Assembly: GCA_013407085.1 (NCBI GenBank)
Contig: JACCGJ010020365.1
Span: 56,432 to 120,431, forward strand
Source: Atriophallophorus winterbourni
Taxonomy: Eukaryota; Platyhelminthes; Trematoda; Plagiorchiida; Microphallidae
Direction of reading: 5' to 3'
Length of the DNA: 64,000 bases
Position 1 is the stretch's first letter. Each line of letters opens with the position of its first letter. This document shows, one piece after another, positions 1-12,900 of the stretch. The notes below the pieces were generated by a model. That model worked only from the letters and a program-made list of their open reading frames with translations. It was not told the DNA's origin and did not search any database. A program made the position numbers and the translations under genes.

Positions 1-407
1 AACTGCATTGTGTCTCGACAATAAGGAGCATGCCACTATAGACTGTTTTGCGTACTTCGGTCGTGACATGATTCTGTGTTTAGATAACGAGATTTTAGCT
101 CGCATCTCTCTAGCTCATTGCAACTTGGATTATATGAAATGTTTGATGTAAAACACAGAGACAGCGTCTATATGGCAATGATCCAACTGGTTTGTTGCGG
201 GTGTTTGAAACATGGACTCCAAAACACGAAATAAGATGTCTCCCGGTATTCGATAGCTGTTTACTTCCCATTACCGGATAGGTAACACAAAGTATTACTT
301 TTTGGTAGTGACATACACATAGCACATGGATGTGGAAAGAACTGAAGCACTGCACAATTGCACATCCATGCATTAAGTGAGGTGACAAGGAACGATTATT
401 ATCATTT
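1..407. other. No recognisable gene
   Basis: I see no coding exon here on either strand. SGTA must continue leftward, because exon 6 ends at a clean donor at 716, but no acceptor followed by SGTA-like sequence is visible here. A short stretch near 335-375 resembles the tail of the dispersed SINE-like repeat found at 13600-13640. Confidence 0.5.
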
Positions 408-650
408 GTGTAAATGAAAGCCACAATGGCGTTGTCTTTCTGATGCCAGTCTATTCGCTCACCGAACTTAATTAAATATAGGTAATGCTGTGACGCATCC
501 TCTACAATTACTCAGTACTTACACCACAACTGTGGCTTTTAATTGAATAAATGTTTTAGTCTAAGGGGAGGCACATCATCTCAGCGTGTTTGTGCATACT
601 CTTCTAACAATTCCGTATAAATTATTTTATAATAATAATAACGAGACTCT
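408..650 (+). mobile_element. Diverged RTE 3' untranslated end
   Basis: This stretch aligns by eye with the 3' UTR of the RTE element at 11820-11960. Shared blocks in order are 'gtgaaagcc', 'ctattcgctcaccgaactt' (against ctactcgttcacgaaactt), 'gaggcac', and 'gtttgtgcatactcttct'. It ends in an (ATA)n-type tract at about 628-640, like the short tandem tails of RTE elements. It is probably a truncated RTE copy in the SGTA region. The left limit is approximate. Confidence 0.5.
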
Positions 651-716
651 GGTATAGAGTATGATCCAAGACGAAACAGTTGATAAGAATAAAACACACG
701 AATGAACATAACTCAC

Positions 717-971
717 AGGTTTTGAGTGTTTGGGTCGCGTATCAGTTGATTCGTAATATTCTGCATCACTGGATTGTTCATCACGGTCCGAAAATCGAAA
801 CCTCCGAGTCCACCGGGGGTTCCGGTGGATGTCGTGTTTCCAGATGTACGCAAGCGTTCCTCGGCTAGTTCTAAATTTTGCTGACACGTTTCATTCTGTG
901 GGTCAAGGGCTAAACCTTTTTTATAGGCCTCAATCGCCTTGGTATAATCACCCAGGCTGGAGTAAGCAATG
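717..971 (-). CDS. SGTA: SGTA exon 6 (TPR3 and linker)
   Basis: 255 bases after the acceptor 'tttttattgcag' encode [20 protein letters not shown], then a Gly/Thr-rich linker and [19 protein letters not shown]. The donor GTGAGT starts at 716. It leaves phase 2, so at least one further exon must lie left of the window. Confidence 0.9.
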
Positions 972-3900
972 CTGCAATAAAAAGGATAAAATTTTGACCA
1001 ACATGCTACTCAAGTAAAAGCAGTAGAACGCTGTCTTGACATTGTTTCAAGAGGGTTAATTATCTTGACCTCGAAGATTCGCAAAAGATCAATTCAACAA
1101 TGATTCAACTATCGGAATATTTATGCACCGTTTTGGTTTGAACTGCTTGAAAAGCAAAATTTGTAGGTGTTATTCCACGAAATGGTTTAAACAATCGAAG
1201 CTGAAAATCCCTAAGCATAGGCAAATGGTTATTGAGAAGACAAAGATGAGCGAAAATAAAATAGTTCAACTGGCGATGAGCTGTAAAACTCTACTGTTGA
1301 CCAAGGTTCTCGACTTTGAGCACGTAGGCGCGGCTGTAGTCATAAACCATATCATCATCGGAGATGGTATAGCGTCACAGTAATCGACGCTGGACTGCCA
1401 CAAAATCACGATTGAATAAGGTTCACAAAGTAAGAGGAAAGGAGAGAGTTGATCAGCATTACGCGATATAAACTGGGTTGAGGCACCAAGTCCAGTCGAG
1501 TAGTGTGAATGAACAGAACGATATAAGCGAAATAGCTTCCTTGTACAATAAAAACCGGAAACTGACATACGACTATTTGCCATTTACAATGATGAATTCA
1601 TTATCGTCATCATCATCATCATGGATAACATTACACCAGTAGTACGTATTGGATGCTTAGATGCCATATAATCATTAAAAAATAAAATTTTAAAAGGCGA
1701 AGAAGGGAAGGAACTTAAACGGATAAGGGATCTTTAGAATAGTAAGCATAAACAACTCAAATGGGACAGAAATTCAATCAAGTTACGTCAACAAGTAGAA
1801 CGACATCACCATGACAGATTCATTGAATTACAATGTATTGGCCCGTACATGCATGCAATCTACTTTATGGTGAGAACAAAGTCTCGACTGAATAGAGAAT
1901 TGAAACAAAGGTGCAACAAGTAATGAGCTACGCCTTATTTGCTTGCCGTTCCAACCTAGGCCCAAGAAAAGTGGAAATAGTACTGCCGACGAACATCTTT
2001 TGAATGTTGAGATGATTTTCTCGACTTCAAGCATGTGCCAGTTGTTCATCTACAGCTACTCGAACACTAGATACACGTAAAACAATGCGTACATTGTTTC
2101 CTTGTAAGCATTGAGGCAATGGACAGTAATCCCAACTACATCCAAATGTGATCCATGAAAAATTCTACCGGGTTTTCGAAAGGCTTATTAGTGAAGACGA
2201 AAACCCCTCATATCTGTCTAGGCCTGGGCAACCTGACAGTATCTCAGCACACGTGCAGTCTCTGACTGTGCGGCACTTGGCCTGGATAAGGCTTGTGCTT
2301 TCACTTTATTAATCGCACGGCACAACAGAAGTAAACACGTTTTTGTATTGTTCGGGCCCCATATCTTGTTCAGCAGACTTAAAAAACTTTGGAAATGACG
2401 AACAAAACACGCAGGAGGCGGGACAGCAAAGAAATGAACACAGAAAATGGTGGACTAAGCGGAAACATGGCCTTAATCGATATATATTCTTCCCAAGTTA
2501 TATTTATGGAATAGAAAAAGCAATTTGATAGTGAGGCAATTAAATTCAAATGCAATGACATTGCCTTACGTGTGAAGCAGTTTCGTCAGACAGCTTAGTA
2601 TTTACTGTGTATACAACACTCAAGGTTGCGCTAATGGAGATAGACACACATAGTTGATAAAACTTAATGTGTGGGCACAAGGATTTCATTCAGCGTTTTT
2701 GCGATGAAAATCCCGAATCTAAGCAATGTGCTACGCAGTTAGAGACTACAAGTGGACCGAGATACGGCCGGGTTGTCCATGGGTAGACAGAAATAACACA
2801 GGGAAAACGGCAGTGAAACCCCAGCGTGTTTATGCATGCAGCTCAGTATCGGTGGCAAATCAATTAAGCACAGTATCACCTATGGAAGGTACGGTATGAT
2901 GGTTTGAAAGCACAAGCCTGATCCAGGCAAAGTGCCGCACAGTCAGAGACTGCACGTGGGCTAAGATACCGTCAGGTTGCCCATGCCTAGACAGATACGG
3001 GGGGAAATAGAAATGGTAGTGGCATGTTTCAGCACGCAGCTCACTACCTTTGGCCAATCAATTTAGCACGATGTTAGCCTATGTAGTAGAAAAGTACTGC
3101 ACAAACACACATCCGTATGTAAGCAGAGGCGCAAATGTGAGCATGAAAGGAGCCTCAAAACGTGGGTTCAAAAAACCGTCTCTAATATTTTTTGTTGTAG
3201 GGTGCGATCATATAGGTTCAAACTAATGTTACGGCTAAATTCAATTTGGGTTCAGTGAAAAGGTCGTCAATTGAGAAAATATCTAGAACAGTCTGAACCA
3301 CCTTACCCATCGGAGCGTATTTGGACCCAGTAAAATTAAATAGAAAAGGTTACAGAGGATACTCACCAGGAAAAAGACTCAAATAGAAAATCCGTAATTC
3401 TTAATGATAAGCAAAACCTTCGTCCCCCAGTAAAAGAATGCTTCGAAAAACGCAAACAAAACAACACACCATCACTCGGTATGGGAATGGCATAATCACC
3501 ATCATCATCATGTAGCATAAGTCTGGAGCCAGACAAAGTGCCAAGAAATATGAAGCAAAAATGGAAAGCAGGCTAGCGGAATATGCAAAAGAAAATGTGA
3601 AAAAAGCAGCTTGTTTTTGTAGTGCACGGGTGCGAATCGTGCAGCATTTCTGGGCTAAATTGATTGGCCAACGGTAGTGAGCTGCATGCTGAAACACGCT
3701 AGAATTTCACTACCATTTATATTTACTTCCTCATATGTCTGGACCAGGGCAACCTGACAGTATCTTCGCCCACGTGCAGTCTCTGACTGTGCGGCGTTTT
3801 GCCTGGATCAGACTTGTGCTTCCATATCATATATGTCACAACACCCACTTGCAGACATCTATATTTATAACGCGATGCTGCCACCGAATGTGAGCAATCC

Positions 3901-6900
3901 TACGCACGCAACGAGTGTCAAAAACAGAAAGCCGACCGACATCTGCTCGGGTAGATCAGGTTTCGCAGCCATAAAGTAGTGTAGCACGCCCCACTGCGTT
4001 GTACACTCGGCCTTTAATGAGGAGTTAAACATCGCGTCAAAGCCACAAACGGCGAAGGTTAGCAAACGCTAAACTCGTCTTGTGAATATCTTGAGAGATC
4101 TCGTCCTCGACACAACCGCCAGCAGAAATACAACTGACAAGGTAAACAAAGCTGTCGACCAATTCAAGATTGACATCGCACACAGTTGGATTTGAATGAG
4201 AGCCGCTCCAGTCATGGGTAAGTGTTTTACACTTGTTAGGCGCAAAGCACATGCCATACCTTGAAGCTTCAAGTGCCAGGCGGTCCAGGGCTTGTTGAAT
4301 TATATGAGGGTCATCTCCCAGAATTGCGATGTCATCCGCATAATCTAAACCGGCAGCTCTCTCACCCGGCAGAAGTTCAACACCTGCGCCCACCAGAAAA
4401 GCTAAAACTCTCCTTAAGACATCGTTGATCGAGAAGTTAAAAAGGAACGGCGAGATAGAGCAGCCCTGTCGCACCACGCTGTAGATATTGAACAAGGACG
4501 ACGATTGTCCGTACGCTCGAACTCTGCCCAACGTTAGGCAATATAATGCTTTCCAGAACCGAACATAGTTCCCGAGCACTCCATGTCTAATCAGACAGTT
4601 CCAAAGACTTTCGCGATCGATTGAATCGAATGCCGCTCGGATGTCAAGGAATACCACGATAGTCGGCCTACGAAATCCATGACATTGCTCCAGTAACTGA
4701 CGGAGTGTGAAGATTTTATCCATGCACCCTCGACCGGCACGAAATCCAGTTTGCTCGTCACGGATTAGCTCTTTCTGTTTGGTACTCAACGGGTGAAGCA
4801 GGATGGAGGCCAGTAATTTAGAAGCTACTGAAATGAGATTGATACCGCAATGATTTTCACAGAAATCGCGACGTTCCTTTTTGAAAATCGGACAATTACT
4901 GATTCTCTCCAAGGGATCGGAACGCGTTCCTAAGTTCAAATGTTGGCGAACAGCGTTTGAAGTTCGAAAACCAGAGCGAAACCAGCATCTTTGAACAATG
5001 ACTGTACCAAGGCATCAGCACATGACGACCGATGACGCATAAGGCTCCGGAGTGCATTGTAAATCTCTGATTGAGTTGGAGCCTTGAGAGAAATCGACCA
5101 TGCGGTACAGTGTTCCGTATCCTCGAAATCAACGGGTGCAGGTCAGTTGAACTGTGTCTCAACATGTTGTGCTCATTGCTCCGTGCGCTTGTGCATATTA
5201 AAAGCAGATGAGCCATCTGCTTCACGTACCCGCTCTTTGTTGCCTGGTCGCCCGTTTCCAGTAGTTCTGATGAGTTAGAACAATTTTCTGAAATTCCCTA
5301 AAGCTGCCGCAGATTCCATTTCCGTAGCCTTAGAACTCCACCAACTTTCCCTGTCGGTTCTTAAACTGGCAACCAGTTTACGTGTAATAAGCCTTCGTGA
5401 CGCATCATGTATGCTATCAGTAGAAAGCAACCTACACTGATCCATTAGTTGGAGAGAAATTACAGAAAAAACAATGTCGAGCTACTTACTTTTACTTTTG
5501 TGCGACTATCTCCTCCTGGAGGATGAGTCGGCTTCAATGAAGATTCTTGGGAATTTGGGTACAAAGCGGCGTCCCCAGCACCACTCGGCGTTTGTTCGAG
5601 TCAGCTTCTCTAGCCTTTGCACAACCAAGTGCGACCTGCAAGGCAGCAGGGAGTTGCCAGAAAGAGGTGGTCTACCAGACTCTGTTCCAGGTTTTTCCTC
5701 AGGGTTTTCTCCCGAAGCCTTTCTCGCGATCGGGTATCCCGCAAGGCAGCGGAGGTTGAAAATCAGGGTTTTCCTTCCCTTAGATGAAATGCCCTCCCAG
5801 GTAACGAGCTCCATCTGCCCGAAAGCAAACTGGTTTTCAGGCGCCAGTCACTCGCCTTCGCCCCTTCTCCTGTTGGTAGAAGCAGTTCCGCCGGGCTCGG
5901 GGAGCCACTCGTGCAGGCCAGAGGCTGGACTTGGTTGTCAGAGGCTATTTGAGACGCGTGCCATATGGGAGCATTTTATAAACAGTGGGAGCTTATCCCC
6001 GGCTATGACAACCTTTGGAACCAGTGTCGAGCTACACGGGAAGTCAGTTCACAACTATACAACGCGGCTGTTTCCGAAGAAGTTTGTATCCCACTACACT
6101 GTTCATCGATACTACCTTTGTGAACTACAGAAAGATGTAAACTCAAATTGGCCGGAAACTCCCTGAGAACCGGGAGATCATTAAGTCTGGCAACATTCAA
6201 CTGCCTTGCAACATTTCTGCGTTTCCCGCCAAAACGCATCGAGAGCTTAGTCTGATCTGACTCTAGACAGGTGCCCTAGTATGAACGGCAATCTTGCACA
6301 CTCACTCGCCACGCGTAGCTGATAGTCATATGGTCAATTTACGTGAACAAGTCTGCCGATGGAGATTTCCAGGTGGAACAGTGACGCTTCGAATGGCGAA
6401 GTTAGTGCTGATAAGGTAGTCTGTGCTCTAAGCACAAGCTGAGCAATCTTTCGCCGTTGTCATTAAGATGACAATCGAGACCAAATCTTCTACCCACGAA
6501 ATGCTCGTTTAAAGATAGACGGTCTACACGTGCGTTCATGTCCCCAGCTAAGACAACGATGTCACTCCTCGATGCAAGTCTAATGAGTTCCTGTAATCTT
6601 CCATAAAACTCATCCTTGGCAAGTTCAGAGCTATAATTAGTCGGGAGGGAAAAGCACGACCTTATATATAAAGTAAACGATTGCCTTTTGCAATGTAAGA
6701 CACGTATGATGAAAACCCGCATCATTAGTGAGCTTACGTAAACGATTCGAAAGATAATCCAAATAAATATAATTTTACAAAATAACTACAACTTACCCCA
6801 TCCGCCCGTAGGCTTTGCTGTAATTTGGTTCGATTCGCAAAGCACTTTCGCAATCTTCGATTGCCTTTTGCTGTTGATCTAGTCGAGAGTAAGCTGCAGC

Positions 6901-9900
6901 ACTGAAAGGCAAACACAGTAGACAATTATGTTCAATACCGGGTGTTGTGTCACGTCATAACATTTTACGGTTGCTAATTCATTTTTACTAGTCTGTGGCT
7001 TGACACGCTGTCGACGATGGCTGAGAACCGGCAACAGTGGAGAGAGTGCATTCTATTTTGTGCCCCCCCCTCAAATTTGTAAAAAAAATCAAAAAATCGA
7101 CATGTGGAACAATGGACAAAAAAATTCCCCCTCATATGGTACCTTTTTTCTTTCTTTTTCTCGTGCATTGCCGGGTGTCACTTTTTCATTTTTAAATGAT
7201 TGTGTAAATATATATATATATATATATATATACTAGTTTCCGTTTTAAGTGACTCCTAAATAATTTCTTTTTCACTTTTTGTATTCGGTCATTTGTTTTG
7301 CATACCAGTGGTCTTTATTTGCTATGTTCCAGATTTTTCAACCTGTAAGGTTCTGTTATTTATAGTCACGTAGCGTAGCTATCGTTGCATACCGACAGAC
7401 GAGTGTGAAATGCTGTTGTACACGCAATGCAAGCCTGTGGACACGGAACATGTTCTAAAGCCTATGCATGAGCGTTTATTCTTTGGATATTGAAAATCAT
7501 TCATAAACCGATGGTAATGATGATGATAACAAATGAAGCTTTTTTATGCCATCTCAAACGGAAAATTTATTGATTTAAGAAGACTGAAGTCAAGCAGTGT
7601 CGTAGAGGCAGCACATAGGCGGTGGCCCATGCCTTGACCAACATTGAAGAAAGAGGATAAACGGTATGGGAAAGTGTAGTGTGTTTCCTTATTCAACTAA
7701 TTACCAGTGGCGCACACTTTCGCATGGTGTTATCCATGCCACACAGAAACATGGTACAATTGCAAACTTGTTTTTCAGATTTGTCAGTTGCATGCAAGTT
7801 AATACTATCAATTCTCTTGGAATATGGTACAAACTACCGAATCAATAACCCAGTTCCAGTAAAGAAGATTTAGCAAAGGAAAATGAAAAAGATGTAAACA
7901 AATGTAAACTCTAAAGCCAGGTAAATAGCGTTCTTACACAGATCAACAGCGTTCAAATACAGCATCAGAGTGATTCTGAGTCACCGCTCAAGCGCCTATA
8001 AATGACCAAATCAAATTCCAAGTAACTTGCATCTCACAACTGTCTTCTGACCTTTTGTGGTAGAGGCAGTAAATATTGGGTTCAGTAAACCGCGAATTAA
8101 TGGAAAAGTAGTTTTACATTGAAGGCATTCTTAAATAGAGCGTATACAACGAACCGCGACATTGAAACAAAGGGATTATCGGTCAAGCGCTCAACACGTT
8201 TATAAATGGTTAACACGTGGGGTCGCTAACATGATGGAGTGTAGGTGCTGGCCATCGCGCTGAGACTGGACCTTAACGTGGTGCGATGGTTTGTGCACCT
8301 CTATGACCCATTGAGCTATGCTTCAGAGCACCTTCAGAGTCACTCATACCAGGCAGGTCAATGGATAGAGGTCAGACGAACACGGTCTCAACCTAACCCG
8401 CTGCCTTGTGGGTCAGGCTTTTTAGCCAAAGGCTTTGGTCGAGAACCCTAATTGTTCTCCTGTCTAGGCATGGGCGACCTGGCAGTATCCCAGCCCGCAT
8501 ACAACCATGACCATGACTATTAATACGAAACCCAACTCCATAGTGCATCGGCCGTCGCGCACGATAAACAGGGTCGCCTTACCTGCTGCATACAGCAGGG
8601 CGGGTAAGCGAAAACAAGCTACTGCTGGCCCTACTCTTCAAACTGTTTCTGACCCTTCCCCTCCCCCATCCATTCTTAACAACTCTCCGTCTGTCAATCC
8701 CAGCTTTAGAAAAGACCGCGCTGAACATGTTGGAACATTTTCTGTTCGCGAATTTACAGACCACTTTCTGAAACCACGGGCTTCAGCTCACATCGGTGCC
8801 ATGAATGTCAGAACTCTCAGACAAATAGGCCAGCAAGCTGCACTGGCTCTTACCTTAGATAGTCTATCTATTGATGTTTGCTGTTTATCGGAAACGCGCT
8901 TATATGATCCGTCCATAATTACTCAACTTACTGCCCCAAACCTTTCAACTCGCTACTTTTTGCGCTGCTCTGGTGATTCTGTAGCTGCCATCTCAGGACA
9001 GGCGGGTGTTGGTATAGTGCTGAATTCGCGTGCCGAATCCTGTCTAATCGATTGGATTCCTTGCAATAGCAGGATGTGCGCAGTTAGACTAGCCACTAAT
9101 ATTAGACCAAACTCAAAATCTTCTAATCAGAGATGCTTGTTTATTGTAGCAACTTACGCTCCGACTAACACCAATTCCGACGACGAGAAGAACGCCTTCT
9201 ACGACGATCTTTATGCTCTTCTGCGACGTGCGAAAAGCTCCGATATTGTTGTCTTAGCGGGAGATATGAATGCCAGACTGGGTCGCTTAGATACATCTGA
9301 ATCACAATTAGGTGGCATGTTTGGTCTTGAAAGCCAACGCACAGATAATGGTGAACGGTTTATACAATTCTGTGCACAATCTCGATTATTCATTAGCAGC
9401 ACTTCCTTTCGCCATAAAAGATGTCAAATTACCACATGGCGCTCGCCGGATGGAAGCCAACCTTCGGCCCAAATCGACCATATCGCCATAAGTGCTCGCT
9501 GGAGAGGTTGCATTGAGGACTGCCGCTCCTTTCGGAATACCTGCATATATTCAGATCATGCTCTTGTGCGATGTAGGTTCTCGTTAAAGTTCTCCGGTAC
9601 GAAGCCGTCGAATGGGAAACGCATTGTGGTCGAAAAATTCTCTCTGTCTGCAGTTCAAGACATTTATAGGACCACCTTGAGTAACTCACTCCCAGTTGCT
9701 CCGTGTGCAACTGCCGATGAAAGGTGGAACAAAATAGCAGGGATTATGCGAGCCGCTGCAATAACAGCCTGTGAGACTACACAACCAACCCAAAAGTCCC
9801 ACTGGATTTCACAGCGCTCTATAGAAATTCTTCACCAGCGACGCCAAATACCTAATGGTCCTGGACACAACACAGAGCGTAGACGCGTGAGGAATGAACT

Positions 9901-12900
9901 TAAACGGAGCTTAAAACTAGACAGAGAAAGGTGGTAGCTAAATAAGGTCGAAGAAATAGAAATAGCAAATAATGCGGGTAACGTGCGAAAACTCTTCCAA
10001 CTTATTCGATCGACTGGGCCTACGAAAAAAGGAGTGAGTGAGACTATCGCTGAAATAGACGGTACTCTTATCACTAATAAGAACCGCCGCCTCTCACGTT
10101 GGGCCGAACATTTTGAAGAACAATTCAGCTGGTCGCCTCCAACAGAATCTTTCCCTCATTTGAAGCAGTGTGATCCTTGGCCTGTTAGCGTAGATCCCCC
10201 TAATGATTTAGAAATTAAAGAATGTATCGAATCCATGAAACGATTCAAAGCTGCTGGCCCCGATGACATACCACCTGTCTTGTTCAAAGAAGGTGGCCAA
10301 GTCCTAATCAGCACACTAGGCGATCTCCTCCGTGAAGTGTGGTTATCAGAATCCGTCCCTCCGAGTTGGGGTGAATCGGTTATCATACCTATATTTAAAA
10401 AAGGTGTGCGAAGCTCATGCTCTAATCATCGTGGGATAAGTCTCACTCCCATCATTACGAGATTATTAGCGTCCATATGTCTTCGAAGATTAACATCGCA
10501 TAGGGAATCACAGATCCGAGAGCAGCAAGCTGGCTTCCGGCCTGGCAGAGGCTGTGTCGATCACATTTTTACTCTTCGACGGATCTTAGAACTGCGGCAC
10601 GCTTATCGACAGCCGACAATAGCCATCTTTTTAGACTTCAAAGGAGCATTTGATTCAGTCGATCGAAATGTCCTGTTTAACACCTTGCTGTGCAAAGGCG
10701 TTCCGCAAAAGTATGTCAACATACTACGTGCACTTTATGCTCATACATCCGGATGCGTTAGGGTTTACAACGAAGTCTCACCCAAATTCCACACCACAAG
10801 TGGCGTCCGACAAGGATGCCCGATTTCTCCGTTTTTGTTCAATTTTGTAATTGATGCAATTATGGAGTTGTGCAACGATGGTGCCCCAGATTTCGGAGTT
10901 CACATAATGTCAGGCGTCAAGCTTCTCGACTTGGATTATGCTGATGATATAGTTCTGCTCTTCGACTCGTACACAGATGCACAGGCGATACTGAACAAGC
11001 TATCTAGTATTGTGCCCGCATTTGGAATGCGTTTTGCACCCTCTAAGTGTAGTGTTCTGCTGCAGGACATCGACATATCGAACAGCACTTTATTACTTGA
11101 CAATCAGGCCCTTGAAATTGTAGATCGTTTTACGTATCTCGGTAGTTGTATCAATAATTCTGCATCGTTAGATGACGAGGTCTCGGCACGCATTTCTAAA
11201 GCGACCGTAGCATTCCGCAACCTAGGTCACCTCTGGCGTCAGAAAGGACTGTCTCTGTTACTCAAGGGTAGAGTCTATAAAGCGACAGTTCGGGCTGTGT
11301 TACTATATGGGTGCGAAACCTGGACCTTACGTAAAGAACACATTCAGCGTCTCCAAGTATTTGACAACCGGTGTCTCCGCAGCATTCTAGGAGTTAGCTG
11401 TTACAATCGTATGCGCACCGATGCTCTCCGAAATAAGTTGTTGGGTAATAATGTCGATATAGAGAAGCAGATCAACCTGCATAGGTTACGCTGGCTGGGT
11501 CACGTTTTACGGATGCCGGACAACCGACTTCCGAAACAGATTCTTTTTGCGACGCCACATTCTGATTGGCGTAAATCTCGGGGTGGCCAAACCGTCACAT
11601 GGCATAGGCAGTTAAAAACCCTTACTAGTAACCTTTCCAAAGTAGGCGCAGCGCGTCTTCCAGGCTGGAGTCCCCGCGATCAGATATCGCAGTGGTTAGT
11701 TACGCTTCAGGATATGTCCCGAAACCGTGTTCAATGGCGGTCTTGCACTAAGCATATTCTTGGAGTGTTTGCTTAAACTTGTATGTTGTCAAGCGGAGTG
11801 ACGAGAAAAGCTTGTTATGATGCATGACAGTGAAAGCCGCAAGGAAGCTGCCGTGCTGATGTCGCTCTACTCGTTCACGAAACTTGTTTGAATGTATGTT
11901 CCATTCGAGGCGTAGGCACCTCTCCCCAGTTTGTTTGTGCTTACTCTTCTATAGAACCCGTAACAATTTAAGTCCCATCCTTCCCCATCTTTTAGGATTT
12001 AACTTTTTCATGGTTGTATGGCAGTTAAGCATTCGGTACGTGCTACCGGTGTATTGCTGTCTCTGATGATGATGATGCTGGAACTGTGAGCAACACCATA
12101 CATTGAAATAAAGATTTCATAGAATACATATTTTAAAAGTTTAGAATTATGAGGTTTCCTGGTTGAGAAATAAAACAGCGATGTGATAGAGAAAGGGAAA
12201 ATGCTACAGAAGACAAATAGGAAATAAGCTGGAGCAAGATCTCTGACCTTGTATGATTGCAGAGAATGAGAGAACGCAGAAAATGAAAATTACGTGGAAA
12301 ATATTACATACATATTCCGTTTACGTATTTAGTACATTTGAATCGGTTACAGAAAGGCTAAACATACCGATTGCAATAATACACTGCATTGTTTGGAGCG
12401 AGATCAATAGCCTTTGAGTAACAGGCAACAGCCTCTTGGAATTGATTTTCCCGCATGCATTGGTTTCCTGCGTAAGTGAATAGTAATCATGGTTGCGAAC
12501 ACACCTTGGTTTTTCAATGTCTCAGCCATATTCGTGCAATCACCGTTGACATTTACTTTCGGAGTTGATTTCTGATATTGAAGCAATACACTCAATCAAT
12601 GCAACATACTTGAGTACTGGACGGGAAGAGCGACTGAAGCTCGGGGACGCCCGAAATAGAATCCGTCGAGAAACCAAACGCACTTTCTAAGCATTGTTTA
12701 GCAACTATGGAAAAAGAAGATTGGTAACGGAGTGAAGCAAAATTGATAACACCTGATGCTAAAGCTAAAAACATTACAGAATGATTCTCAGAGCCCTTCA
12801 CATGTATATACAGGCTATTAGGAGATACATAAAAACTACGTTATGGCCGATTTGGTTGCGTAACCATTTAAGTTAGAATATTTATCACGATTTTCAAGGG

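Larger units (their letters stand above)
3850..6725 (-). mobile_element. RTE-type LINE, decayed, interrupted by a 539-bp insertion
   Basis: On the minus strand the fragments run in correct order. First is the endonuclease (6660-6030, with [13 protein letters not shown] and DIVV-type core), then the linker (5470-5110, with [19 protein letters not shown]). Last is the reverse transcriptase (about 5100-3865, with [37 protein letters not shown] and DYADDIAIL). The RT stretch from 4939 to 4037 is open for 300 codons; frameshifts occur near 4060 and near 4900-4940, and several stops lie elsewhere. It is a different RTE copy from the one at 8507, 5'-truncated inside the endonuclease. The insertion at 5486-6024 splits the region between endonuclease and linker. 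Confidence 0.85.
7931..12077 (+). mobile_element. Nearly complete RTE-type LINE
   Basis: This autonomous-type element has a 5' region, one long ORF (8507-11776) for an apurinic-type endonuclease and a reverse transcriptase, and a short 3' UTR ending in (GAT)n at 12064-12076. The 5' part holds two partial copies of a ~237-bp repeat (7931-8010 and 8060-8205), followed by a leader (8216-8506) that is also present at 62290-62475. The only clear lesion in the ORF is one in-frame TAG at 9935. It sits in SGTA intron 4 antisense to the gene. RTE elements copy themselves by target-primed reverse transcription. No TSD was identified. Confidence 0.85.

Noticed and set aside
110..424. 104-codon minus-strand ORF
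   Set aside because: No similarity to SGTA C-terminus or any family; the neighbouring sequence is an RTE 3' end on the other strand.
1123..1383. 86-codon plus-strand ORF
   Set aside because: No domain and no splice context; it lies in SGTA intron 5 close to an RTE stub.
5263..5275. CTGATGAG, reminiscent of a hammerhead ribozyme core
   Set aside because: It lies within RTE linker sequence; the required stem II, GAAA and cleavage strand are not in place.
5474..6166. 230-codon plus-strand ORF
   Set aside because: It runs antisense through the inserted 539-bp repeat element and its flanking RTE. It has no domain, and the second copy of the repeat does not keep the frame.
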